The translations under genes were made by a program, and so were the position numbers. From contig JAIRXZ010000010.1 of the NCBI GenBank assembly GCA_031267995.1, positions 1 to 7,913 on the forward strand: a stretch of DNA of 7,913 bases. The letters are read 5' to 3'. This document shows, in pieces, positions 1 through 5,929 of the stretch (the stretch's first letter is position 1; each line of letters starts with the position of its first letter). The notes beneath the pieces are model-generated. The model searched no databases and had not been told where the DNA came from. It saw only the letters and a list, made by a program, of their open reading frames with translations. This DNA is from Odoribacteraceae bacterium (GTDB lineage: Bacteria > Bacteroidota > Bacteroidia > Bacteroidales > Marinifilaceae).

Positions 1-58
1 GGTTGGACGAGGCGGTGCACAGGGCGTGGAGGGTGGCGATGAATGTTGCTTTTTTCAT
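1..58 (-). CDS. 5' end of an exported protein gene, partial
   Basis: Only the first 19 codons lie in the window; the gene runs off the left edge. The minus-strand reading begins MKKATFIATLHALCTASSN: two lysines, then a short hydrophobic stretch, then small residues, as in an N-terminal signal peptide. The protein is therefore probably secreted or in the envelope. A second in-frame ATG lies two codons upstream (62-64), but the MKK start is the usual signal-peptide form. The gene lies downstream of the NikR-like regulator on the same strand, and its leader carries the same 18-bp inverted repeat (72-89) as the regulator's own leader. That makes it a likely target of the regulator. A metal-related outer-membrane receptor or binding protein would fit, but nothing in these codons shows it. 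Confidence 0.6.
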   Translation of the reverse strand, partial: MKKATFIATLHALCTASSN

Positions 59-71
59 AGTCATACTTATT

Positions 72-89
72 ACGAATTGTTGAATTCAT
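72..89. promoter_or_regulatory. Putative operator 1, inverted repeat
   Basis: ACGAATT-GTTG-AATTCAT: two 7-bp half-sites around a 4-bp spacer, with 6 of 7 positions paired by symmetry. It lies 14-31 bases before the start codon of the partial exported-protein gene. The same arrangement with the same spacer length occurs at 604-621 before the NikR-like gene. The similarity extends outward as TATTACG on the left and a C(A/G)TG on the right. Ribbon-helix-helix regulators bind such short inverted half-sites, so this is inferred to be a binding site of the neighbouring NikR-like protein. Confidence 0.5.
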
Positions 90-103
90 GTTACCGCGCG
101 GGT

Positions 104-126
104 AAAAAAAAGGGGGGGACGGGGGG
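104..126. repeat. Homopolymer tracts A8-G7-AC-G6
   Basis: Eight A (104-111) run directly into seven G (112-118), then AC, then six G (121-126). The tracts lie between the NikR-like stop codon and the operator of the partial downstream gene. Such tracts are prone to slippage and to sequencing error. They are not preceded by a hairpin on either strand that would make them a normal terminator. Whether they have a function is unknown. Confidence 0.5.
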
Positions 127-140
127 CGGGCGTTCGGCGG

Positions 141-596
141 TTAACCGGGATCGATGTCGTCGGCCGCGCGCGCCGAGCGTTCGCGGGGGCTTTCCTCGTC
201 TGTCCTGGTCATCACCAGCTTGCCGTGGTGTACGCCCTTGAGGGTGATGAGCTGGTCGGCAAACGCGGTGAGGCGATAGGCCGGCCCCTTGACGGCAAAG
301 AGGTCGAAGCCGATGGCGCGGGAGAGGTGGAAGTGCTGGACGGCGAGTATCTCGGCGTGATATTCTTGCTGGATGGCCGTGATCTTGCCGACCAAGTCGC
401 GCTTCTGCTGGGCGTAAAGGAGAATGACGGCGCCGGCGACGGTGTTGCCGCATTGCCAGCGTCGCTCGATGGTGTTGCGCTCGATGAGCTGGCGCACGGC
501 ACGCGAACGGTTGGGGAAATTGTTCTCGCTGACGTAGACGTCCAGGGCGTCTAATAGCTCGTTTTCAAGGGAAACGCTGAATCGGGAAACTGCCAT
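141..596 (-). CDS. NikR-like ribbon-helix-helix metal regulator
   Basis: This is a transcription factor of the NikR/CopG family, 151 aa from the ATG at 596. Residues 4-40 (SRFSVSLENELLDALDVYV...NRSRAVRQLIE) form the ribbon-helix-helix DNA-binding domain. Residues 53-130 match the NikR ACT-like metal-sensing domain: VAGAVILLYAQQKRDL, QHFHLSRAIGFDLFAVKG and GVHHGKLV. Against E. coli NikR, whose Ni(II) ligands are His76, His87, His89 and Cys95, this protein has Gln77, His88, His90 and Gly96. Two of the four ligands are therefore missing, although His80 lies nearby. It may sense another metal, bind nickel differently, or not sense metal at all, so no symbol is given. A longer start at 638 would begin upstream of the predicted -7 element, so the start at 596 is preferred. 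The last ~20 residues are a charged tail. An inverted repeat at the likely transcription start suggests autoregulation. A signal-peptide gene follows downstream with a matching operator. Confidence 0.9.
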   Translation of the reverse strand: MAVSRFSVSLENELLDALDVYVSENNFPNRSRAVRQLIERNTIERRWQCGNTVAGAVILLYAQQKRDLVGKITAIQQEYHAEILAVQHFHLSRAIGFDLFAVKGPAYRLTAFADQLITLKGVHHGKLVMTRTDEESPRERSARAADDIDPG

Positions 597-603
597 CGGT
601 ATT

Positions 604-621
604 ACGTTTTTATTAATTCGT
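604..621. promoter_or_regulatory. Putative operator 2, inverted repeat
   Basis: ACGTTTT-TATT-AATTCGT: two 7-bp half-sites with a 4-bp spacer, the same geometry as the site at 72-89. Half-site ACG...AATTCGT symmetry holds at 5 of 7 positions. It lies 8-25 bases before the start of the NikR-like gene and just downstream of that gene's -7 element, where it would cover the transcription start. A repressor bound here would block its own promoter. The assignment to the NikR-like protein is inferred from the position and from the second copy. Confidence 0.5.
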
Positions 622-624
622 GGC

Positions 625-656
625 CAAATGTAAAACAAGAATCGGATATTTCCAAA
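625..656 (-). promoter_or_regulatory. Bacteroidota-type promoter of the NikR-like gene
   Basis: On the minus strand, TTTG (656-653), a 20-nt spacer, then TACATTTG (632-625). This is a complete match to the Bacteroidota primary-sigma consensus of -33 TTTG and -7 TAnnTTTG. Transcription would start near 618-620, inside the inverted repeat at 604-621. It supports the start codon at 596 rather than the one at 638. Confidence 0.75.
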
Positions 657-661
657 TGGCC

Positions 662-691
662 TTGCCCGACTGCCCGGTTTGATTATCTTCG
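662..691 (+). promoter_or_regulatory. Possible promoter of the phosphodiesterase-queH pair
   Basis: TTG (662-664), a 19-nt spacer, then TATCTTCG (684-691), which differs from the Bacteroidota -7 consensus TAnnTTTG at one defined base. It lies back to back with the NikR-like promoter, with the two -33 elements only a few bases apart. The predicted transcript would have a leader of only about 6-9 nt before the ATG at 704, which lowers confidence. Confidence 0.35.
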
Positions 692-703
692 CGAGAAAAC
701 GAG

Positions 704-1642
704 ATGAAGAAAGGAATGATTTTACTTTTTGCCGGCTTGCTGCTGCTGCCGGCTGTCGGCGAGGCAGTTGGTCGCCGCGCTTTTCCGAAGGGAGTCAAGC
801 ACGTGGTGGTGATCGGCATCGACGGGCTGAGCGTCGGGGGGCTTGCCGCGGCCGTTACCCCGAATCTCGACGAGCTGGCGAGGAACGGGGCTTCCGGGCA
901 GATGCGCGTGGTGATTCCCTCTTCCAGCGCGCCCAACTGGGCTTCCATGCTGATGGGCGCCACGCCTGATGCCCATGGCGTTACTTCCAATGATTGGCGG
1001 ATAGATCAACACGAGCTGCAGCCGGTGGCGGCCAACGAGCAGGGGTTTTTCCCTACCGTTTTTGGCGTCGCGCGGGCACAGCGTCCCGATGCTGATATTG
1101 CCGTTTTTTACCACTGGGGGGGCATCGCGCGACTTTTCGAGAAGGAGTCCGTGACGGTTTCGCGCTTTCTCCCGACGGACGCGAGGCTGGCCGATACTAT
1201 CGCGCGGTATATTGAAAGAAATAAACCACTTTTCCTCTTCGCGCAGCTGGATGAGGTGGACGCCGCCGGGCACGCGCGGGGGCACATGACGCCGGCGTAT
1301 CTGCGCGCCGTGGAGCACGCGGATTCGCTGGTGGGGGTGATCGCGAGGGGTGTCCGCGAGGCGGGGATCGAACGGGAAACGTTGCTGGTGGTGATTTCTG
1401 ATCACGGGGGGAAGGATAAAAGTCACGGGGGCTTTTCCCCGGAGGAGGTGGCCGTGCCTTGCATCCTGCACGGGGCGGGGGTGAGGAAGGGGTACGCTTT
1501 TACCTCGCCGGCGTATGTCTACGATCTTGCCCCGACGGTGACGTTTGCTCTTGGTCTTCATGGCTTCCCGGGGTGGCGGGGGAAGGCGCTGCGCGAGGCT
1601 TTCACGGGGTTCGACCCCGAGATTAATCCCCTGGCGCCCTGA
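704..1642 (+). CDS. Secreted type I phosphodiesterase / nucleotide pyrophosphatase-like enzyme
   Basis: A 312-aa metalloenzyme of the alkaline phosphatase superfamily, closest in motifs to the nucleotide pyrophosphatase/phosphodiesterase group, which hydrolyses phosphodiester or phosphomonoester bonds using two metal ions. Residues 1-21 are a signal peptide (MKK, a leucine-rich core, then GEA), so it acts in the periplasm or outside the cell. Visible active-site features in order are Asp40 in GIDGLS, the likely nucleophile Ser75 in SSSAPNWASMLMG (where many NPPs have Thr), Asp186 and His190 in DEVDAAGH, Asp233-His234 in VVISDHGG, and His241. All expected metal-binding positions are present. 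The length is shorter than most NPPs but normal for the bacterial predicted-AP-superfamily form. queH starts 2 bp after its stop, so the two are probably cotranscribed. The substrate cannot be told from the sequence. Confidence 0.88.
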   Translation: MKKGMILLFAGLLLLPAVGEAVGRRAFPKGVKHVVVIGIDGLSVGGLAAAVTPNLDELARNGASGQMRVVIPSSSAPNWASMLMGATPDAHGVTSNDWRIDQHELQPVAANEQGFFPTVFGVARAQRPDADIAVFYHWGGIARLFEKESVTVSRFLPTDARLADTIARYIERNKPLFLFAQLDEVDAAGHARGHMTPAYLRAVEHADSLVGVIARGVREAGIERETLLVVISDHGGKDKSHGGFSPEEVAVPCILHGAGVRKGYAFTSPAYVYDLAPTVTFALGLHGFPGWRGKALREAFTGFDPEINPLAP

Positions 1643-1644
1643 GG

Positions 1645-2196
1645 ATGGAGCCGCTGCTGCTCCATGCTTGCTGCGCACCGTGCTCGGCGGCCGTTGTCGA
1701 GTGGTTGATGAATAATGGCGCGCGGCCGGTTCTCTTCTTTTTTAACCCGAATATTGCCCCGGCTGCCGAGTATGAGCGCCGGGCTGCCGAGTGTGCGCGG
1801 CACGCCGCGTCGCTGGGTTTGAAGATGATCGAGGGGGAGTATGATCACTCGCGATGGCTGGCTGCCGTGGCCGGCCTGGAGGGGGAGCCGGAGCGGGGTG
1901 AACGCTGCGCCCGCTGTTTCGAGGTGAGGCTGATGGCGACTGCCCGGCTGGCCGGCGAGTTGGGGATCAGGAGATTTGCTACAACGCTGGCGTCGTCCCG
2001 CTGGAAGAGTCTCGCGCAGATTGCCGATGCCGGGGGGCGCGCTGCCGGGGTTTTTCCCGGTACCTTTTTTTGGGATAAGAATTGGCGGGCGGGTGGTCTC
2101 TCCGAACGTCGCCGCGCGCTCCTGGCCGAGCACGGGTTTTATAACCAGACTTTCTGCGGTTGCGAGTTTAGCCGGCGGAAGGAGGCGACGAGTTGA
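1645..2196 (+). CDS. queH: Epoxyqueuosine reductase QueH
   Basis: A 183-aa protein of the QueH (former DUF208) family. QueH reduces epoxyqueuosine to queuosine at the wobble base of tRNAs with GUN anticodons. It is an iron-sulfur enzyme unrelated to the cobalamin-dependent QueG that does the same reaction. Hallmarks are LLHACCAPCS near the N-terminus (Cys9, Cys10, Cys13), FFNPNIAPAAEYERR (31-46), RCARCFEVRL (Cys88, Cys91), the FATTLASSRWKS segment, and YNQTFCGCEFS near the C-terminus (Cys171, Cys173). The paired cysteines fit cluster binding plus redox chemistry. The length is normal for the family. The ATG lies 2 bp after the phosphodiesterase stop, with GAGG just before it, so translation is probably coupled to that gene. 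It converges with the HAD gene, leaving a 1-bp gap and no terminator. Confidence 0.95.
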   Translation: MEPLLLHACCAPCSAAVVEWLMNNGARPVLFFFNPNIAPAAEYERRAAECARHAASLGLKMIEGEYDHSRWLAAVAGLEGEPERGERCARCFEVRLMATARLAGELGIRRFATTLASSRWKSLAQIADAGGRAAGVFPGTFFWDKNWRAGGLSERRRALLAEHGFYNQTFCGCEFSRRKEATS

Positions 2197-2197
2197 T

Positions 2198-2806
2198 TTA
2201 ACGGTCGGCTTCCCGGACGGCCTCGAGGATCGCGCGGAGGCCGCTTTCCCGCTCCGCGAAGTGCACGGTGTGTATTCCCAATTCGGCAGCCGCCAGGAGG
2301 TTGCGCTGGAGATCGTCAATGAAAAGCGTCTCGTCGGGCAGCAACCGGTAGCGTTCCAGGATCAACTCGTAAAACGCCCGCTCCGGCTTCACCAAGCCCT
2401 CCAGGGCGGAGATTACCTGGCCGTGGAAATGGGCAAATACCGGCCTGTTTTTCAGGTAGTCGTAGTGATCCAGCGACATGTTCGAGAGACAATAGAGTCT
2501 GAATCCCCGGCGAGCCAGCGCGGCAATCAACTCGCCCGTCTCCGGGATGCTGACGAGGCAGCGCTTCATGTGGTCGATCAGCGCCTCGCAATCCGCCGCC
2601 GGGCAGCCGCTGAGCCTTGCTCCCTCGGCGGCCAGCTCTTGCTTGGTGAGCGTGCCGCGGTCGAACTCCGTCCACGGCTCGCGAAAAAAGCCGTTGTCCG
2701 TCACGTACTTCTTCAGCGCGGGGTTGCCCGTGAATGTGCTGATGATGAGTGCCGGATTGTACTCCACGACAACCCCGCCCAGGTCAAAGATGATGTTTTT
2801 TATCAT
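2198..2806 (-). CDS. HAD-family phosphatase, YihX-like
   Basis: A 202-aa haloacid-dehalogenase-superfamily hydrolase with a helical cap, the size and type of sugar-phosphate phosphatases such as E. coli YihX (glucose-1-phosphate phosphatase). Motif I is IIFDLGGVVV with nucleophile Asp8; the following Gly10 in place of the usual second Asp is also found in YihX. Motif II is CLSNMS (Ser108), motif III is LVKPERAFY (Lys140), and motif IV is LFIDDLQRN (Asp164-Asp165). The cap lies between about residues 16 and 85. The start ATG follows an AT-rich leader (ATAAAAACAATATC) with no Shine-Dalgarno, as is common in Bacteroidota. It is convergent with queH and upstream of a tRNA on the other strand, so probably transcribed alone. 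The exact substrate is unknown; sequence alone does not separate YihX-like from other FDLG-type HAD phosphatases. Confidence 0.9.
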   Translation of the reverse strand: MIKNIIFDLGGVVVEYNPALIISTFTGNPALKKYVTDNGFFREPWTEFDRGTLTKQELAAEGARLSGCPAADCEALIDHMKRCLVSIPETGELIAALARRGFRLYCLSNMSLDHYDYLKNRPVFAHFHGQVISALEGLVKPERAFYELILERYRLLPDETLFIDDLQRNLLAAAELGIHTVHFAERESGLRAILEAVREADR

Positions 2807-2924
2807 GATATTGTTTTTATTCCGGGCGATGTTATTCTCTGCCCGGGCGACGCGATGCTCGCCCCGCGAAAGTAACGAACGGGATTCAATAACCCGGCAC
2901 GGCGCGAAAAAAACTCCCCCGCCG

Positions 2925-2955
2925 TTTGCATGTTGCAGGAAAAGCGTTACTTTTG
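2925..2955 (+). promoter_or_regulatory. Bacteroidota-type promoter of tRNA-Leu
   Basis: TTTG (2925-2928), a 19-nt spacer, then TACTTTTG (2948-2955), a full match to the -33/-7 consensus of Bacteroidota. Transcription would begin near 2961, a few bases before the mature tRNA 5' end at 2969. Confidence 0.8.
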
Positions 2956-2968
2956 TCCCGTTCTACTC

Positions 2969-3053
2969 GCCCGGGTGGCGGAATTGGTAGACGCGCTGGA
3001 CTCAAAATCCAGTGTCCCTTAAAGACGTGCGGGTTCGATTCCCGCCCCGGGTA
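2969..3053 (+). tRNA. tRNA-Leu(CAA)
   Basis: A complete 85-nt class II tRNA. The acceptor stem pairs 2969-2975 with 3046-3052: six Watson-Crick pairs and a terminal G-U pair. The D-arm has GCG/CGC and a GGTAGA loop. The anticodon stem CTGGA/TCCAG encloses loop CTCAAAA, giving anticodon CAA (3003-3005), which reads UUG leucine codons. The variable arm (about 3013-3028, GTC...GAC) is long, as required for leucine. The T-arm is GCGGG-TTCGATT-CCCGC. The discriminator is A73 (3053), the main leucine identity base. The 3' CCA is not encoded and must be added by nucleotidyltransferase. A terminator follows directly. Confidence 0.97.
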
Positions 3054-3056
3054 CGT

Positions 3057-3086
3057 GAGGTCGTTGAAAAGCGACCTCTTTTTTTT
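3057..3086 (+). terminator. Rho-independent terminator of tRNA-Leu
   Basis: A perfect 7-bp stem, GAGGTCG (3057-3063) with CGACCTC (3072-3078), around an 8-nt A-rich loop, is followed by eight T (3079-3086). It starts 4 bases after the tRNA and isolates it from clpB. Confidence 0.9.
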
Positions 3087-3143
3087 AACCCTTTCGCGCT
3101 AACCGCGACATGTTGTCAACGTGTTGAGATGAAATAGTGACAC

Positions 3144-3175
3144 TTTGTCCGACCGTGACGATGGAATAACTTTTG
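3144..3175 (+). promoter_or_regulatory. Probable promoter of clpB
   Basis: TTTG (3144-3147), a 19-nt spacer, then TAACTTTTG (3167-3175), which matches the Bacteroidota TAnnTTTG element with one base of play. Transcription would start near 3181, giving a leader of about 28 nt. The upstream in-frame ATG at 3173 falls inside this element, which supports 3209 as the true start. Just upstream, GTTG-T-CAAC-GT-GTTG (about 3113-3126) makes overlapping short inverted repeats that could bind a regulator; that is speculative. Confidence 0.6.
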
Positions 3176-3208
3176 CGAAGGGGGTGGATCAACAAAAAAA
3201 ACAAGGCT

Positions 3209-5809
3209 ATGAACATGAACAATTACACCAACAAGTCGCGAGAGGCCGTGCAGGAAGCCGTGCAGCTCGCGCAAGAGGCCGGTCACCAGGCCATTGAAAC
3301 GGGGCACCTGCTGCAAGGGGTGATGGCCAAGGGAGAAAACATCACGCGATTTATCTTTGACAAACTCGGCGTTAACGCCCGCGCCATTTCGACGGCGCTG
3401 GAGCGGGTGGTGGCCGGTTACCCGAAAGTGACGGGCGGCGAACCCTACCTCTCCGCGGGCGCCAGCCAGTCGCTGGAACGCGCCGGGCAGTCGGCCACCG
3501 AGATGGGCGACCGCTATATTTCCCTGGAACACATCCTGCTGGGGATCCTCGCCGCGGACGATCCCGTATCCCGCCTCCTGAAAGACGGTGGGGTGACGCG
3601 CGATGGCGCCCGCGCTGCCGTCGAGGAGCTGCGCGGCGGGGCGCGTGTCGATTCGCCCTCCGCGGAGGAGGGGTACGACGCCCTCGGGCGCTATGCCGTC
3701 GACCTGAACGAACGGGCGCGGACGGGGAAACTCGACCCCGTGATTGGTCGGGATGACGAGATTCGCCGCGTGCTCCAGATCCTCTCCCGCCGCACCAAGA
3801 ACAACCCGATCCTGATCGGGGAACCCGGCGTGGGCAAGACGGCCATCGCCGAGGGTCTCGCCCAGCGCGTTGTCAACGGCGACGTTCCCTCCAACCTCGC
3901 GTCGAAGCGCATCTTTTCGCTGGACATGGGCGCCCTCATCGCCGGCGCCAAGTACAAGGGCGAGTTCGAGGAGCGACTGAAAGCGGTGGTCAACGAGGTG
4001 GTCGGCTCGGAGGGCGAAATCATCCTCTTTATCGACGAAATCCACACGCTGGTGGGCGCCGGGAAATCCGACGGCGCCATGGACGCGGCCAACATCCTCA
4101 AACCGGCGCTGGCGCGGGGCGACCTGCGGGCGATCGGCGCCACGACGCTGAACGAGTACCAGAAGTATTTCGAGCAGGACAAGGCGCTGGAACGCCGTTT
4201 CCAGAAGGTGATGATCAACGAGCCGGATGCCGCCAGCGCCATCAGCATCATGCGGGGGCTGAAGGAGCGCTACGAGAATCACCACAAGGTGAGGATCACG
4301 GACGACGCCATCATTGCCGCCGTCGAGCTTTCGCGGCGATATATCTCCGACCGCTTCCTCCCGGACAAGGCCATCGACCTGGTGGACGAGGCCGCGGCGA
4401 AGTTGCGCCTGGAGATGAACTCCGTGCCCGAAGACATCGAGATTCTCGACCGCCGGGTGCAGCAGCTGGAGATCGAAAAAGAGGCCATCAAGCGCGAGGG
4501 CAAAAGCAAGAAAATGGACGAAATCGAAGAAGATCTCGCCAACGCCCGCCAGGAACGCGCCCACCTGAAGGCGCGCTGGGAGTCCGAACGCGCCCTCATC
4601 GACGAGGTGCAGAAGAACAAAGACGCCATCGAATCCTTCCGCTTCGAGGCCAGCCGCGCCGAGCGCGAGGGGGATTACGGCAAAGTCGCCGAGCTGCGCT
4701 ACGGGAAGATCAAGGAGGCCGAACGCCGCATCGAGGAGGTGCAGGCGAAGCTCGCCGAGGCGCAACAGCACGGCTCCCTCCTGCGCGAGGAGGTGACGGG
4801 CGACGACATCGCCGCCGTGGTCTCCAAGTGGACGGGCATCCCCGTCACCCGCGTGATGCAGGGCGAGCGGAACAAGCTGATGCACCTCGAGGAGGAGTTG
4901 CACAAGCGCGTCGTCGGCCAGGAGGCTGCCATCGCCGCGTTGGCGAACGCCGTGCGCAGGAACCGGTCGGGTCTCCAGGACGGCAAGCGGCCGATAGGCT
5001 CGTTCATCTTCCTGGGAACCACCGGCGTCGGCAAAACGGAGCTGGCAAAGGCGCTGGCCGAGTTTCTCTTCGACGACGAGTCGCTGATGACGCGCGTCGA
5101 CATGTCCGAGTACCAGGAGCGGCACTCCGTCTCCCGCTTGATCGGCGCGCCTCCCGGCTACGTGGGCTACGACGAGGGGGGGCAACTCACCGAGGCCGTG
5201 CGGCGTAAGCCCTACTCGGTGGTGCTGCTCGACGAGATCGAAAAGGCGCATCCCGACGTCTTCAACATCCTCCTCCAGGTGCTGGACGACGGCCGCCTGA
5301 CCGACAACAAGGGTCGGGTGGTGGATTTCAAGAACACCATCATCATCATGACCTCCAACATCGGCGCGCACCTCATCCAGGAACGGCTGGAGCATCTCGA
5401 CGATCGCGACCGCGAGGAGGTGCTGGAAAAAACCAACAACGAGGTCTACGACCTGCTGAAGAAGACGATCCGCCCCGAGTTCCTGAACCGGGTGGACGAG
5501 GTGGTGATGTTCGCCCCCCTGCGCCGCGCCGAGATCGTCGAGGTCGTCCGCCTGCAAGTATCGGCGGTGATCAAGATGCTGGCCGCTAACGGCATCTCCC
5601 TCGACGTTACGGATCAGGCCGTGGCCTGGATCGCCTCGGAGGGGTACGACCCGCAGTTCGGGGCGCGACCGGTGAAGCGAGTCATCCAGCGCGCCCTGCT
5701 CAACGAGTTGTCCAAGCGGATCCTCTCCGGCGAGGTTTCGCGCGACGGGCATATCGTGGTGGACATCAACGAGGGAAACAACGGGCTGGTCATGACCGCC
5801 AAGGAGTAA
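3209..5809 (+). CDS. clpB: ATP-dependent disaggregase ClpB
   Basis: ClpB is the hexameric AAA+ protein that, together with DnaK/DnaJ/GrpE, pulls polypeptides out of aggregates in the cytosol after heat stress. From the ATG at 3209 it is 866 aa, the usual size. The N domain (about 1-145) is followed by AAA+ module 1: Walker A GEPGVGKT (Lys210), pore tyrosine Tyr249 in AKYKGEFEE, Walker B FIDEIHTL (Asp276-Glu277), and Arg329-Arg330 in LERRF. A charged coiled-coil middle domain (about 400-520) marks it as ClpB rather than ClpA or ClpC. AAA+ module 2 has GTTGVGKT (Lys609), Tyr651 in the GYVGYDEGG pore loop, LLDEIEKAH (Asp675-Glu676), and LNRVDE. No ClpP-binding IGF/IGL loop is evident. The N-terminus MNMNNYTNKS and the phrase PKVTGGEPYLS are of the Bacteroidetes type. 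The ORF can be read open from 3173, but that ATG lies in the likely -7 element. It appears monocistronic, between its own promoter and a likely terminator. Confidence 0.98.
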   Translation: MNMNNYTNKSREAVQEAVQLAQEAGHQAIETGHLLQGVMAKGENITRFIFDKLGVNARAISTALERVVAGYPKVTGGEPYLSAGASQSLERAGQSATEMGDRYISLEHILLGILAADDPVSRLLKDGGVTRDGARAAVEELRGGARVDSPSAEEGYDALGRYAVDLNERARTGKLDPVIGRDDEIRRVLQILSRRTKNNPILIGEPGVGKTAIAEGLAQRVVNGDVPSNLASKRIFSLDMGALIAGAKYKGEFEERLKAVVNEVVGSEGEIILFIDEIHTLVGAGKSDGAMDAANILKPALARGDLRAIGATTLNEYQKYFEQDKALERRFQKVMINEPDAASAISIMRGLKERYENHHKVRITDDAIIAAVELSRRYISDRFLPDKAIDLVDEAAAKLRLEMNSVPEDIEILDRRVQQLEIEKEAIKREGKSKKMDEIEEDLANARQERAHLKARWESERALIDEVQKNKDAIESFRFEASRAEREGDYGKVAELRYGKIKEAERRIEEVQAKLAEAQQHGSLLREEVTGDDIAAVVSKWTGIPVTRVMQGERNKLMHLEEELHKRVVGQEAAIAALANAVRRNRSGLQDGKRPIGSFIFLGTTGVGKTELAKALAEFLFDDESLMTRVDMSEYQERHSVSRLIGAPPGYVGYDEGGQLTEAVRRKPYSVVLLDEIEKAHPDVFNILLQVLDDGRLTDNKGRVVDFKNTIIIMTSNIGAHLIQERLEHLDDRDREEVLEKTNNEVYDLLKKTIRPEFLNRVDEVVMFAPLRRAEIVEVVRLQVSAVIKMLAANGISLDVTDQAVAWIASEGYDPQFGARPVKRVIQRALLNELSKRILSGEVSRDGHIVVDINEGNNGLVMTAKE

Positions 5810-5822
5810 CGCGCCGGGCGGA

Positions 5823-5854
5823 TGCGGCGGCATTTGTCGCCGCGTTCGCTTTTT
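5823..5854 (+). terminator. Probable terminator of clpB
   Basis: A GC-rich 6-bp stem, GCGGCG (5824-5829) with CGCCGC (5838-5843), encloses an 8-nt loop. It is followed by GTTCGC and then five T. The T-tract is short and offset, so the call is moderate. It lies 14 bases after the clpB stop. The rest of the 120-bp gap to the convergent PHP gene shows only T-rich runs on the minus strand (about 5905-5930) and no convincing hairpin for the leftward operon. Confidence 0.5.
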
Positions 5855-5929
5855 GGCGGCGGCGGTGATGTAACGCCCGCGTGATTCTCGCGAGGACAAA
5901 AGGTGGTACCGAAAAAGATAAGGAAAAAA

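Noticed and set aside
91..105. Palindrome TTACC-GCGCG-GGTAA as a terminator of the NikR-like gene
   Set aside because: On the minus strand the T-run comes before the hairpin, and on the plus strand the hairpin is followed by A, so it fits neither direction. The stem is only 5 bp.
26..554. Small + strand and alternative - strand frames over the NikR-like gene
   Set aside because: They are low-complexity shadows of the NikR-like coding sequence and lack promoters or recognisable domains.
2867..2955. Inverted repeat CGAAAGTAACG / CGTTACTTTTG flanking 70 bp before tRNA-Leu
   Set aside because: The right arm is the -7 element of the tRNA promoter and the left arm could be a weak -7 element (TACTTTCG) for the HAD gene, so the similarity is explained by promoter consensus. 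No -33 element at proper spacing was found for the left one, so it is not listed as a promoter.
3173..3208. Longer clpB start giving 12 extra residues (MRRGWINKKNKA)
   Set aside because: The ATG at 3173 falls within the predicted -7 element, the extra residues have no family counterpart, and the ATG at 3209 gives the standard ClpB N-terminus and length.
3116..5899. A 927-codon open frame on the strand opposite clpB
   Set aside because: It is the mirror of a GC-rich, strongly conserved clpB. Its translation is rich in His, Asp, Gly, Leu and Val with no recognisable domain, and it overlaps the promoter and terminator of clpB. Codon bias in clpB explains the absence of stops.
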